The notes below the pieces were generated by a model. It ran no database searches, was not told where the DNA came from, and was given only the letters and a program-made list of their open reading frames with translations. A stretch of 64,000 nt of DNA from Aggregatilineales bacterium (GTDB lineage Bacteria; Chloroflexota; Anaerolineae; Aggregatilineales; Phototrophicaceae). Location: positions 248,001 to 312,000 of the forward strand of contig JAUQWZ010000021.1 in assembly GCA_030834905.1 (NCBI GenBank). Reading direction: 5' to 3'. Shown piece after piece: positions 1 through 8,856 of the stretch. The position numbers were made by a program, and so were the translations under genes. Each line of letters begins with the position of its first letter. Positions within the stretch are counted from its first letter, which is position 1.

Positions 1-1
1 C

Positions 2-703
2 ATCGCCTTTGACGCCACCCTGCGCGCCGCCGCCCCCTTCCAGAAATCCCGCCACGAGCAAAAAGCCGCCACCGGCATGGCGTATGCCCTGCGGAAGGGC
101 GATCTACAGCGTAAGGTTCGCGTGCGCCGCACCTCAAACCTGATCCTGTTTGTGGTCGATGCCTCGTGGAGCATGGCGGTATCCGAGCGCATGAGCGCCA
201 CCAAAGGCGCGATCATGTCGCTGCTGACCGACGCCTACCAGCGCCGTGACCGCGTCGGCTTGATCGTCTTCCAGAAAGACCGCGCGCAGATGATTCTGCC
301 GCCGACCAACTCGGTCACACTGGCGAAAACGGCGCTGGCGAACATCCCCGTCGGCGGCAAGACGCCGCTTTCCGCCGGGCTGATTCTCGCCTATGAAACC
401 ATCAAGCATGAGAAACGCCTGCACCCGGACGTGATCCCGATGATGATTCTGCTCACCGACGGCGCGGGCAACGTCTCGGTGGGCAGCCGCCCGCCGCAGG
501 AAGAAGCCCACCAGATCGCCGACCAGATTCACGACGAGCACATCAAGACGGTGACGATCAACATGGAGCATATCGCCTTCGATCAGGGGCTGGCGTCCAA
601 GCTGGCGGATCGGCTCGGCGGTCCCTGCTACACCCTCGCCCAGATGCGCGCCGAAACGCTGCTCGAAACCGTGCGCCAGGAAATGAGCACCAACGGGGGA
701 TAG
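2..703 (+). CDS. ChlD/BchD-type Mg/Co chelatase subunit, C-terminal part (5' truncated)
   Basis: The reading frame is open from the window edge, so only the C-terminal half is visible. It ends in a von Willebrand A domain with a metal-ion-dependent adhesion site: DASWS near visible residue 53, a threonine in GGKTPLSAGL, and an aspartate in LLTDGAG. The preceding stretch (FDATLRAAAPFQKSR, then the basic RKVRVRR) is typical of the linker before the VWA domain in magnesium/cobalt chelatase D subunits. These proteins combine an AAA+ domain with VWA and drive metal insertion into a tetrapyrrole. The AAA+ part would lie left of the window. Whether the substrate is a chlorophyll, cobalamin or other porphyrin precursor cannot be decided here, and many non-phototrophs carry such genes. 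The gene ends 8 bases before an inverted repeat at 712. Confidence 0.85.
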   Translation: MAFDATLRAAAPFQKSRHEQKAATGMAYALRKGDLQRKVRVRRTSNLILFVVDASWSMAVSERMSATKGAIMSLLTDAYQRRDRVGLIVFQKDRAQMILPPTNSVTLAKTALANIPVGGKTPLSAGLILAYETIKHEKRLHPDVIPMMILLTDGAGNVSVGSRPPQEEAHQIADQIHDEHIKTVTINMEHIAFDQGLASKLADRLGGPCYTLAQMRAETLLETVRQEMSTNGG

Positions 704-711
704 CGCGACGA

Positions 712-744
712 GTTGTAGGGCGATTCGGTAAATCGCTCTACAAC
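712..744. repeat. Intergenic palindrome, GTTGTAGGGCGATT type
   Basis: A 14-base arm GTTGTAGGGCGATT faces AATCGCTCTACAAC across a 5-base loop, with one mismatch. It shares the GTAGGG/CCCTAC-like outer part of the dispersed palindromes seen throughout the window. It marks the junction between GC-rich chromosome and the AT-richer methyltransferase island. Confidence 0.7.
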
Positions 745-860
745 GAAATATGATTTCATTTGCCAACCTGGCTGCTCTTGTTGTGTAGCCTGTTGCATTG
801 CTCTATGTTGAGGAATCGATATACTGCTTGAATCAGCATTATGATTCTGGATAAAGTGCA

Positions 861-2213
861 ATGTTTCCTGGTGATTCAACTTCTGGCACATCTCCACAAT
901 ATTGTGGCAAAACAAGCCGCAGAGGCAGCAACGGAAATGCAAACAAGCTGTCTTCCGCTGATAAAGCCGCACACAATTGGTATCGGTTCGTGCTTTCTTT
1001 TCCTCCCCATCTGGTCAGAGATTATGTTGAGGAATTTGGCTTAAATAGTACTCATACAGTTTTGGATCCTTTTTGTGGCACAGGCACGACCATCGTTGAA
1101 TGTAAGAAACTAGGTATTCCCAGCATAGGGATTGAAGCCAGCTCCCTTGCCCATTTCGCTGGACAGGTCAAAATAGATTGGTCTATTGACCCCGATGAGC
1201 TGCTAAAACAATCCTACGGTATTGCTGAGGCAGCTCTGACACAACTTGAACGGGATGGTATTGTTGACAACCCAGTGTTCATCCAAGAATACTTGCCACA
1301 GGCTCAGTTACGCAGGCTTGAGCCAGAAATAGAAAAACTCCTTCTGACAAATTCCCTGAGTCCACTCCCATTACATAAAGTTCTGATTTTACGCGAATGT
1401 ATTGAGAATCATCGCAACACACGGTACTTCAATCATCAGTTGTTGGCTTTCGGCAATGCCCTTACTTTCTCAATCAGCAATCTACACTTTGGTCCTGAGG
1501 TTGGAGTAGGAACGCTCAAAACGGACACGCCTGTTGTAGAAGCATGGCTGGACAACATTCGCCAAATAGCACGCGACTTGCGACAGTTTCGCCTCCACAA
1601 TGAGACTCCTGCGATAATATATCATGCGGACTCCCGCGAAATATCCGATTTTATTGAGCCGCGCTCTATCAACGCTGTTTTTACCTCACCACCATATCCA
1701 AATGAAAAAGACTACACTCGAACTACACGCCTTGAGGCAGTGATGCTTGGCTTCATCAATAACAAAAAAGAACTTCAGACGCTCAAAAGGAGTCTACTTC
1801 GTTCCAACACACGAGGCGTGTATAAAGGAGATGATGATGATGATTGGGTAGCAAATTTTCCTGAGATCCAGAACATTGCCGAGATGATTGAAGCCAGGCG
1901 AATAGAGCTTGGAAAAACCTCGGGATTTGAACGGCTCTACGCAAGAGTTACTAAGCTCTATTTCGGAGGCATGGCGCGCCACCTGGCGAACCTGCGTCCT
2001 CTGCTTGTGCCAGGCGCACAGCTTGGATATGTTGTCGGCGATCAGGCTTCATATCTTCGCGTTATGATCCGCACTGGTCAGATTCTCGCAGATATTGCCG
2101 CTTCATTGGGCTACGAAGTAATTGGAACAGATTTGTTTCGGACCAGATTAGCGACGGCGACAAAAGAACAACTGAGAGAGGAAGTTCTGCTGCTTCGCTG
2201 GCGTGGCAACTGA
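861..2213 (+). CDS. DNA methyltransferase (N6-adenine or N4-cytosine) of a putative R-M pair
   Basis: The protein is 450 aa. The AdoMet-binding motif DPFCGTGTT lies at residues 69-77, preceded by FPPHLVRDY as a motif X-like stretch. The catalytic motif TSPPY is near residue 275. The order is AdoMet motif first and SPPY later. This family transfers methyl groups to exocyclic amino groups of adenine or cytosine. A TAA sits in frame just upstream (852-854), so ATG 861 is the most upstream possible start. The N-terminal 40 residues look poorly conserved, and a start a little downstream is possible. The next gene follows after 32 bases on the same strand and looks like the cognate endonuclease. 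Base composition is clearly lower in GC than in flanking genes, which suggests transfer. The target sequence cannot be read from this. Confidence 0.82.
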   Translation: MFPGDSTSGTSPQYCGKTSRRGSNGNANKLSSADKAAHNWYRFVLSFPPHLVRDYVEEFGLNSTHTVLDPFCGTGTTIVECKKLGIPSIGIEASSLAHFAGQVKIDWSIDPDELLKQSYGIAEAALTQLERDGIVDNPVFIQEYLPQAQLRRLEPEIEKLLLTNSLSPLPLHKVLILRECIENHRNTRYFNHQLLAFGNALTFSISNLHFGPEVGVGTLKTDTPVVEAWLDNIRQIARDLRQFRLHNETPAIIYHADSREISDFIEPRSINAVFTSPPYPNEKDYTRTTRLEAVMLGFINNKKELQTLKRSLLRSNTRGVYKGDDDDDWVANFPEIQNIAEMIEARRIELGKTSGFERLYARVTKLYFGGMARHLANLRPLLVPGAQLGYVVGDQASYLRVMIRTGQILADIAASLGYEVIGTDLFRTRLATATKEQLREEVLLLRWRGN

Positions 2214-2245
2214 ATCACTGCGTTCGCTGCTAAACAGGTTTACCC

Positions 2246-3037
2246 ATGCGCATACAGAATCGTTATAGCCAGATCATTGAGCGCATCTTTTTCAATTGCT
2301 ATTCTGAGGGAGCACATGAAGTTCAGTTTGAGCGGAGCGATATTGAACGTGTTGCCGAGGAATTAGGCATTCAATTACCTAAGAATTTGGGAGACATTAT
2401 TTACAGCTTCCGGTATCGGGCAGTTTTACCTGAATCGGTACGTACAAAAGCTCCAGAAGGAAAAATTTGGATTATTCGCCCGGCAGGACGAGCTATCTAT
2501 CGATTTGTAGCCATTGCTGATCGCCCCCTTGTTCCACAAGAGATGCTCGCGCAGATAAAGGTCCCGGATGCTACGCCCGGAATCGTTGCTCGGTATTCAC
2601 TTAACGATGAGCAGGCGCTTTTAGCGAAGGTTCGATATAACAGGCTTATCGATGTTTTTACTGGAGTTACGTGTTATTCCCTCCAAAATCACCTTCGTAC
2701 CACTGTGACAGAACTCGGACAGGTCGAAACAGACGAAATCTACGTTGGAGTGGATCGTCGTGGCGCACAGTATGTTTTCCCCGTACAGGCGAAAGGTGGA
2801 ACCGACAAACTCAATATCGTACAGATTGAGCAGGATTTCGCCGTGTGTACTCAGAAATTCCCAGACCTCATCTGTCGTGCAATCGCTGCTCAGTTTATGC
2901 TTGATGATGTTATTGCTCTGTTTAGCTTTGAGTTAGGAGAGAGTGGAGTTGCCTTGACAGATGAAAAACATTATCGGCTTGTCACCCCACAAGACATTAC
3001 TCAAGAAGAATTGAGAACTTACGGACAGCATCCTTAG
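2246..3037 (+). CDS. Putative restriction endonuclease partner (PD-(D/E)xK-like)
   Basis: This 263 aa protein belongs to no restriction family I can name. Residues about 159-183 hold acidic ETDE, a beta-strand-like stretch, then FPVQAKGG. That spacing of acidic residues followed by Q-A-K fits the PD-(D/E)xK nuclease core with Q in place of D/E before the lysine-containing motif. The first ~100 residues look like a separate domain that could bind DNA. It lies 32 bases after a DNA methyltransferase in the same AT-richer island, so the simplest reading is the endonuclease of a type II restriction-modification system. The function is inferred from context plus the weak motif. It could instead be another DNA-processing protein. 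Confidence 0.55.
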   Translation: MRIQNRYSQIIERIFFNCYSEGAHEVQFERSDIERVAEELGIQLPKNLGDIIYSFRYRAVLPESVRTKAPEGKIWIIRPAGRAIYRFVAIADRPLVPQEMLAQIKVPDATPGIVARYSLNDEQALLAKVRYNRLIDVFTGVTCYSLQNHLRTTVTELGQVETDEIYVGVDRRGAQYVFPVQAKGGTDKLNIVQIEQDFAVCTQKFPDLICRAIAAQFMLDDVIALFSFELGESGVALTDEKHYRLVTPQDITQEELRTYGQHP

Positions 3038-3039
3038 GT

Positions 3040-3067
3040 GGGCAGGGGCGCTATGGTGTCCCTGCCC
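3040..3067. repeat. Inverted repeat between convergent genes
   Basis: Arms GGGCAGGG and CCCTGCCC flank a 12-base centre between two converging genes (ends at 3037 and 3073). It could act as a bidirectional transcription barrier, although no T-run follows it. Confidence 0.5.
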
Positions 3068-3072
3068 CTCCC

Positions 3073-5415
3073 CTACGCCGCCGCGCCGATCCCTTCAAAC
3101 ATACACGCTGGCACGCCGCCGCCGTACAGGTGCTGGTAGACGGCGTAGTTTTCGTAGATGATCTCCAGATACAACTGCGTTTCGGCAAAGCCGACGATCT
3201 GATACAGCCGTTCCAGGTCGCCACCGGCGGCGTTCAGCCACTGGAGCGCCGCGCCGGGTCCGGCGTTGTAGCTGAGCAGCGCGCCGGGGATGCTGCCGTC
3301 CTGAAAATCGCGCATCGAGTCCAGGTAATACGCGCCAAACATCACGCTCACCACCGGGCGATTGAGATCGGTGATGCGGTAATCCGCCTGCCCAAGCCGG
3401 TTGGCGACATCCTGCGCGGTGGCGGGCATGAACTGCATCAGTCCCTGCGCGCCCGCGAAACTGATCGCCGTCGCGTCGAAGCTGGTTTCCTGCCGTATCA
3501 GCGCCGTCACCAGCAGCGGATCAAGCTCGTAACCCGCCGCCACGCTGGCGATCAGGTCGATGTAATAGACCGGATAGGCAAGCTGCAACACCGCCCGTGG
3601 CACCTGTGTAAACGGCATTTCAGACATAAAAGCCAGCCGGGTCGCCGCGTAAACCGACGAACGATAGACCGGAATCGTCTGATAGTAGACCGCCAATTGA
3701 AGCAGCGCGGCGGGATCATTCCGCACCAGCTTGTGCAGCGCGTCGAATTCCGCCCGCGCTTCATCCCACAAGCCAACCGCCCATAGTTCAACGCCGCGCC
3801 GGAGAATCGGGTTCGCTCCCAGTTCAGACGAAAGCTGCGCCGAGACACCGGGCAGACCAAAGCGCTGCGCTACCCACTGCTCGGCGGCACTGATGTCTTC
3901 GGCGGTGATCGGCTGTGTTTGCAGCGCCGTCGAGGGCGTGAACGGCTGGCGGTCATTCAGCAGCTCACAGCCGCGCATGGCAAAAAACGTGCCCGGCTCC
4001 GCCGCTGTCGCCCGTTCCCAGGCGGCACGCGCTCCGGCGGTATCGCCCGCCTGCTGGAGCAGCTTGCCCTGAAATACGAAGCCTTCGGCACTTCCGGCAG
4101 CTCCGAAAAATTCAGCCGCCCGCGCCGGTTCCACCTGAAGCGCCAGCGACGCCGCTTCGTTCAAGCCCTGCTCCGCCTGCTCCGTCCCGGCATAGCGGGC
4201 GGCGAGATCGCTGTACAGCGTCAAAGCGCCGGTCACGTTGCCTGCGTCACGCTCCATTTGCGCGGCGCGCAGCAGCGCGATAGGCGCTTCCGGCGACTGT
4301 GGGTAGCTGCTGGCAGCGGCATTGAAGGCGGTCACTGCCTGCGCGGAATCCCCCATCGCCGCATATGTCTCGGCTTGCTCCAGCGCGGCGAGGCTGGCAG
4401 CAGGATCAGCCGCGAACTGCTGGCGCGCGCGCTCAAAGGTCGCCAATGCGGCGGCAGTGTCGCCCACGCCGCGCTGCGCCCTGCCCAACAGGACGTGCAG
4501 TTCCGGCGGCGCGGACGCATTTGCCGGATCGTTGAGGTAATCGGTCAGCACGCCCACGACCGGGCGAAAATTCTCGTTGCGCACGTTGATGCGCATCCGC
4601 GCCAGCAGATCGACCGGCTGCCCGGCATTGACCAGATCGATCAGCGCGGGCAGCGCCGCCGACGTTTCCCAGTAGTTGGTGATGACGCGCTGCAAGCGGG
4701 CATAGCCCGCCTCAACCTGTCCCTGCTGAAGCTCAATATCGGCGGCGGCGCTTTCGATGCTGGCGCGCAGTTCGCCGCTTTTGTCATATTCCGCGCCTTC
4801 GACAGCGCTCAAAGTCGCCAGATATTCGTCGATGCTTTGCAGCAGCAGATCGTACTGCGCCAGCGCCGAGCCTGGGCTGCCCACCAGCAGATAGACTTCC
4901 GCCAGCCGCCGACGCAGGGCGAACCGTCCTTCGGGGTGACGATCCGCTTCCGTCGCCAGACGCAGTGAGCGCACGCTCGAATCGGGATCGAGTCCAGCCA
5001 TCCGCTGGTATAGGTAGCTGTCGAGCAGACCGGCATTGAGCGCCAGCGCCTGCTGGTAATCCGCCAGTGCCTCGCCGCTTCTGCCCAGCGCCCGCCGGAT
5101 TTCGCCGCGCTGGATCAGAGCGCGAGACGAGTTTTCGCACTCGCCCAGATATTGACTCCAGGTGCTGGCGGCGTTTTCGTACTGCACCGCGCGGGCATAG
5201 GTGACGGCTAACCCGTAGAGCGCGGCACACCTGAGCGCGGGATCGCTGGTCGCGCTGGTATATTCGGCAGCCGCGGTGTCGTAGTCGCCAATCATGAGCG
5301 CCATGTCGGCGTTGGGGATGGCGGGCAGTGACGCAGCGCCATCCTGCGCCGCCAGCGGCTGAAACACACCGGTTAGTATCAGCAGGATCACACATGCGCG
5401 TAAACAGCGGTTCAA
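3073..5415 (-). CDS. Secreted TPR-containing lytic transglycosylase (Slt70-like)
   Basis: A hydrophobic signal segment (ACVILLILTGVF) is followed by an alanine-rich TPR-like region of about 550 residues with repeated ALA.Y/ALATFERA helices. It ends in an SLT domain: TALIRQETSFDATAIS with the catalytic glutamate, then GAQGLMQFMPATAQDVA and a YNAGPG motif. Such enzymes cleave the MurNAc-GlcNAc bond of peptidoglycan outside the membrane. I place the start at TTG 5415 because AGGAAAGGA lies about 8 bases upstream and the signal peptide follows directly. An upstream TTG at 5451 would add 12 polar residues. At about 780 aa it is longer than E. coli Slt70 but has the same architecture. It is divergent from the trehalose synthase gene. 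Confidence 0.85.
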   Translation of the reverse strand: MNRCLRACVILLILTGVFQPLAAQDGAASLPAIPNADMALMIGDYDTAAAEYTSATSDPALRCAALYGLAVTYARAVQYENAASTWSQYLGECENSSRALIQRGEIRRALGRSGEALADYQQALALNAGLLDSYLYQRMAGLDPDSSVRSLRLATEADRHPEGRFALRRRLAEVYLLVGSPGSALAQYDLLLQSIDEYLATLSAVEGAEYDKSGELRASIESAAADIELQQGQVEAGYARLQRVITNYWETSAALPALIDLVNAGQPVDLLARMRINVRNENFRPVVGVLTDYLNDPANASAPPELHVLLGRAQRGVGDTAAALATFERARQQFAADPAASLAALEQAETYAAMGDSAQAVTAFNAAASSYPQSPEAPIALLRAAQMERDAGNVTGALTLYSDLAARYAGTEQAEQGLNEAASLALQVEPARAAEFFGAAGSAEGFVFQGKLLQQAGDTAGARAAWERATAAEPGTFFAMRGCELLNDRQPFTPSTALQTQPITAEDISAAEQWVAQRFGLPGVSAQLSSELGANPILRRGVELWAVGLWDEARAEFDALHKLVRNDPAALLQLAVYYQTIPVYRSSVYAATRLAFMSEMPFTQVPRAVLQLAYPVYYIDLIASVAAGYELDPLLVTALIRQETSFDATAISFAGAQGLMQFMPATAQDVANRLGQADYRITDLNRPVVSVMFGAYYLDSMRDFQDGSIPGALLSYNAGPGAALQWLNAAGGDLERLYQIVGFAETQLYLEIIYENYAVYQHLYGGGVPACMFEGIGAAA

Positions 5416-5518
5416 GGGCGGTCTTCCTTTCCTGAATTGCAGTTGTCTCAAACGGTGATTTTATCAGCAGCGGCGGGTGACCGCATCGCTATCCTTCAGG
5501 TGCCAACACAACCCGTAA

Positions 5519-5547
5519 TTGAAACTCTTCCTGTAACGGTTTACACT
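5519..5547 (+). promoter_or_regulatory. Sigma-70-type promoter of trehalose synthase gene
   Basis: TTGAAA at 5519-5524 and TACACT at 5542-5547 are separated by 17 bases. The predicted transcript would start near 5554, about 36 bases before ATG 5590. This supports that start over the longer open frame that begins upstream of the promoter. Confidence 0.6.
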
Positions 5548-5589
5548 CAACAGAAGTGTCTTTTTCATGTGGCGAACAGGTGTACTTTT

Positions 5590-7245
5590 ATGGACTGGCA
5601 CATCAATGCAGTATTTTATGAGCTTTACGTTCGCGCCTACTACGACGCCGATGGCGACGGTCATGGCGATCTTGCCGGGCTGCGCCAGAAGCTGGATTAT
5701 CTTCAGTGGCTGGGGGTCGATTGCATCTGGCTGCTGCCCATCAACCAGTCGCCGCTGACGGACGATGGCTACGACGTCTCCAGCTACTATGGCATCAACC
5801 CGACCTTTGGTCATCTCGAAGACTTCATGCTCACGCTGGAAGAAGTCCACCGGCGCGGCATGAAGCTGATCGTGGATATGGTGATGAACCACACGTCCGA
5901 CCTGCATCCCTGGTTTCAGGAAGCCCGCCGGTCGAAAGACTCGCCGCTGCGCGATTTTTACGTGTGGACGGAAGACACCAACAAGTACTCCGAGGCGCGG
6001 GTCATCTTTCTTGATACCGAGCCGTCCAACTGGGCGTACAGTTCCACCACCCATGAATATTACTGGCATCGCTTCTACACCACCCAGCCCGATCTGAACT
6101 ATGACAATCCGCGCGTGCAGGAAGAGATGATGCGCGCCATCAAGTTCTGGCTCGATCTTGGCGTCGATGGCTTCCGTCTGGACGCAGTTCCGTACCTGTA
6201 CGAACGCGAAGGCACGAACTGCGAGAATCTGCCGGAAACGCACGAATTCCTGAAGAAAGTGCGCAAGTTTGTCGAGGAAAACTACACCGACCGCCTGCTG
6301 CTGGCGGAAGCCAACCAGTGGCCCAACGATTTGCTGCCCTATTTTGGAGACGGCGACGAACTCGATATGTGCTTCAACTTCCCGCTGATGCCGCGGCTGT
6401 TCATGGCGCTGGCGAAGCGCGATAAGACGCCGGTGATGGAAGTGCTCGACCAGATGCCGGAGATCCCCAAGAACTGCCAGTGGGCGACCTTCCTGCGCAA
6501 CCACGACGAACTGACGCTGGAGATGGTGACGCCGGAAGAGCGCGAGTTCATGTGGAACTTCTACGCGCCGGAGTTTCGCCAGCGCCTGAACCTGGGCATT
6601 CGCCGCCGCCTGGCACCGCTGCTCAATAATGACCGCGCCCGGATTGAACTGATGTACTCGCTGCTGTTCAGCCTGCCGGGCACGCCGGTGCTCTATTACG
6701 GGGATGAAATCGGCATGGGCGATAACGTCGGTCTGCCTGACCGCAACGGCGTGCGCACGCCAATGCAGTGGGCAGATCAGGTCAATTCCGGCTTTTCGGC
6801 ATCGCCCACTGTCATCACTTACGCGCCGGTCAACCGCGATCCGGTCTACGGCTTCCAGCACGTCAACGTGACCGCGCAGCGGGACGACCCGGATAGTATG
6901 CTGCACTTCGTCCGCACGATGATCCTGGCGCGCAGGCAGCTCACCATGCTGCCTAAAGGCAAGCTGGAGTGGATGGAAGGCGCGCCGCGCTCGGCGCTGT
7001 GCTTCTGGCGCATTGACGACAGCGGACGCCTGCTGGCGCTCCATAATTTGTCCGATTTTCCCTATACAATTGTGCTGCCAGCGGGCGTCGGCTTCGTAGA
7101 CCCGCTTGACCCTGAAACAGCCGTTGGCGAATACGTCACGCTGCCAGCCTACGGTCATCGCTGGCTGCTGGAACAGCCTGAGCCAAAAACAGGCAAAGCC
7201 AAATCGGGCAAGCAGAAGGAGACTGAAGAAATTCAGCCGGAATAG
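5590..7245 (+). CDS. treS: Maltose alpha-D-glucosyltransferase (trehalose synthase), GH13
   Basis: This is a GH13 alpha-amylase-fold enzyme of 551 aa. The N-terminus WHINAVFYELYVRAYYD and the segment NQSPLTDDGYDVSSYYGI are characteristic of trehalose synthases, which interconvert maltose and trehalose. Visible catalytic features are the nucleophile aspartate in GVDGFRLDAVPYLY, the acid/base glutamate in LLLAEANQWP, and the transition-state aspartate in FLRNHDELTLE. The start ATG 5590 lies 36 bases after a predicted transcription start. The last ~15 residues are lysine-rich. The protein has the length of a stand-alone TreS, without a fused maltokinase domain, and no maltokinase gene is adjacent. 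Confidence 0.9.
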   Translation: MDWHINAVFYELYVRAYYDADGDGHGDLAGLRQKLDYLQWLGVDCIWLLPINQSPLTDDGYDVSSYYGINPTFGHLEDFMLTLEEVHRRGMKLIVDMVMNHTSDLHPWFQEARRSKDSPLRDFYVWTEDTNKYSEARVIFLDTEPSNWAYSSTTHEYYWHRFYTTQPDLNYDNPRVQEEMMRAIKFWLDLGVDGFRLDAVPYLYEREGTNCENLPETHEFLKKVRKFVEENYTDRLLLAEANQWPNDLLPYFGDGDELDMCFNFPLMPRLFMALAKRDKTPVMEVLDQMPEIPKNCQWATFLRNHDELTLEMVTPEEREFMWNFYAPEFRQRLNLGIRRRLAPLLNNDRARIELMYSLLFSLPGTPVLYYGDEIGMGDNVGLPDRNGVRTPMQWADQVNSGFSASPTVITYAPVNRDPVYGFQHVNVTAQRDDPDSMLHFVRTMILARRQLTMLPKGKLEWMEGAPRSALCFWRIDDSGRLLALHNLSDFPYTIVLPAGVGFVDPLDPETAVGEYVTLPAYGHRWLLEQPEPKTGKAKSGKQKETEEIQPE

Positions 7246-7325
7246 TTCATTGATTAGCGCGCAGGGGCGCGGCGTTTGTCAGTCTCACGGCTGACCGCGT
7301 CTCTGCTTTTCACGCAGGAGGATTC

Positions 7326-8066
7326 ATGCACGCGCGTGTGCTGCTGTTGGTAGTTCTATTGGTTATGTCATTTCCAGTCTTTGCCCAGGCGCAGGGGTCG
7401 CTGTGTCGAATCGACCTGAGCAGCGCCAACGCAACGCTCACGCAAGCGCAGGCAGCGGCGGCAGCCGGTGATCTGGAGCGCGCGCTGGGGCTGATCCAGC
7501 GGGCGGATCAGGCGCTGGCAGCCATTGAGTCGCGCTGCGATCTGGAAGTGGTTCAACCGGACGTCGTGCTTGAACAGACCTACGCCGGGCAGGGCGGCTT
7601 CAGCGTCAGCTATCCGGCGGAATGGGTCGTCGGGGCATCCGCCAATGCCAATTCGATCACGCTTGGCACCGACGAAGCCGCCGCCAACGCCATTCAAACC
7701 GCCGAACCCAACCTGACCGCCGGGCAGCGCGGCACGCTGGTCGTCTATGGCACGCCTGCCGAAATTGCTGGCGGTGCCAGCGTCGAACGCACGCTTGACG
7801 GCATCATCGATTATTTTGCGTCCCAGCTTGCAACCAGCTTCCTGGTACGAAATACCGACCACGTCTACGTCCTTGATGGGCGCGCGGCAGCCAGCCTCGA
7901 TTTCGCGGGCGCGTCGTTTGACGGCATGATGATCGTGATTGAGATCGTCGAGGGACGAGAATACGCGCTCGTCGCTGGCGCTGCCGCTAAGGGCGAACTC
8001 GCCGATTTTCTGCCGACGCTTCAGGCAGTCGCCGCGTCCATTTCCGCACAGGGGGCGGCACGATGA
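7326..8066 (+). CDS. Secreted protein of unknown function, paralog of next gene
   Basis: This 246 aa protein has a signal peptide (LLLVVLLVMSFPVFAQAQ) and then a short helical region with repeated ALxxIxxAD patterns and two cysteines. The C-terminal domain begins GGFSVSYPAEWVV, and the Y-P-x-x-W phrase recalls the PsbP/Mog1-like fold found in secreted proteins. A strong ribosome-binding site (GCAGGAGG) precedes ATG 7326. It overlaps the next gene by 4 bases (ATGA), and the two proteins share the same order of signal peptide, CxIDL segment, helical part and YPxxW domain, so they arose by tandem duplication. I do not recognise a specific function. Confidence 0.8.
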   Translation: MHARVLLLVVLLVMSFPVFAQAQGSLCRIDLSSANATLTQAQAAAAAGDLERALGLIQRADQALAAIESRCDLEVVQPDVVLEQTYAGQGGFSVSYPAEWVVGASANANSITLGTDEAAANAIQTAEPNLTAGQRGTLVVYGTPAEIAGGASVERTLDGIIDYFASQLATSFLVRNTDHVYVLDGRAAASLDFAGASFDGMMIVIEIVEGREYALVAGAAAKGELADFLPTLQAVAASISAQGAAR

Positions 8067-8788
8067 AACGAATTTTGATAAGCCTTAGTCTGTTACTGCT
8101 GCTGGCTGTCCCCGCCGCCGCGCAGGCACAAGCCTGTACCATTGACCTGACCGACTCGGTCATCCAACTGCTTCAGGCGCAGGCGCTCGCCGCCAGCGGC
8201 GATACCGGCGGCGGTCTGGCGCAGATCGCGGAAGCGCGGGCAGGACTGGCAGCCCTGGTCAGCAACTGTGGCGCCGAGGGGATTGAACCCGGCGTGCTGC
8301 TGGATAACGAATTTGGCGCGCCTAACGGCAGCTTCATCGTCAACTATCCGCTGGACTGGATTGAGGGCGGCTTCTCGCCGAACGCCAGCGGCGGCGGCGT
8401 GTTTTTTGGCAGCAGCGCGGCGGCAGCCGCCGCCCTCAACAGCGCCGTTCCTCAGGCTGAGCCTGGCGAGCAAGCGCTGGCGGTAGCGGTGGCAACGCCT
8501 GCCCTGCTCGGTGTCACCAGCCAGAATCCTACGCTCGCAGAGGTGGTGAACACCTTCGCGGGGATCTCGATGGCGCAGTTCGAAGTCGTCTCCGGGCTTG
8601 AGATAGCCATCCGCAATGATCGTCCCATCGCCCGCGCGCAGTATCGCGGCGAGTCATTTGAAGCGCTGCTGGTAGGGGTACAACTGCCGGACAGCGAGCA
8701 TTACGCCGTCGTAGTTGGCATCAGCGCGCCCGGTGAACTGGAAGCGCTGCGCCCGATCATTGACGCGGTCGCACTCTCGGCGCGCTGA
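8063..8788 (+). CDS. Secreted protein of unknown function, tandem paralog
   Basis: This 241 aa protein has a signal peptide (LISLSLLLLLAVPAAAQAQA) and then ACTIDLTDSVIQLLQAQ, matching the LCRIDLSSANATLTQAQ of the preceding gene. The C-terminal domain has the corresponding NGSFIVNYPLDWIEGG and ends with GELEALRPIIDAVALSA, like GELADFLPTLQAVAASI in the paralog. The start overlaps the previous stop as ATGA, so the two are translationally coupled. The N-terminal half has ALAASGDTGGGLAQIAEARA, a helix-turn-helix-like TPR remnant. The function is unknown. Divergence between the copies suggests related but non-identical ligands or partners. Confidence 0.8.
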   Translation: MKRILISLSLLLLLAVPAAAQAQACTIDLTDSVIQLLQAQALAASGDTGGGLAQIAEARAGLAALVSNCGAEGIEPGVLLDNEFGAPNGSFIVNYPLDWIEGGFSPNASGGGVFFGSSAAAAAALNSAVPQAEPGEQALAVAVATPALLGVTSQNPTLAEVVNTFAGISMAQFEVVSGLEIAIRNDRPIARAQYRGESFEALLVGVQLPDSEHYAVVVGISAPGELEALRPIIDAVALSAR

Positions 8789-8856
8789 GATCTGAAACTT
8801 CTGTCGTAAAACCACGTAATAGTGTTTATCCAGGCAGAATGTTTAGGGAGGTCACG

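Noticed and set aside
5464..7158. 564-codon open frame antisense to trehalose synthase
   Set aside because: His/Arg/Gln-rich composition typical of an antisense shadow. The plus strand has a complete GH13 enzyme and a promoter.
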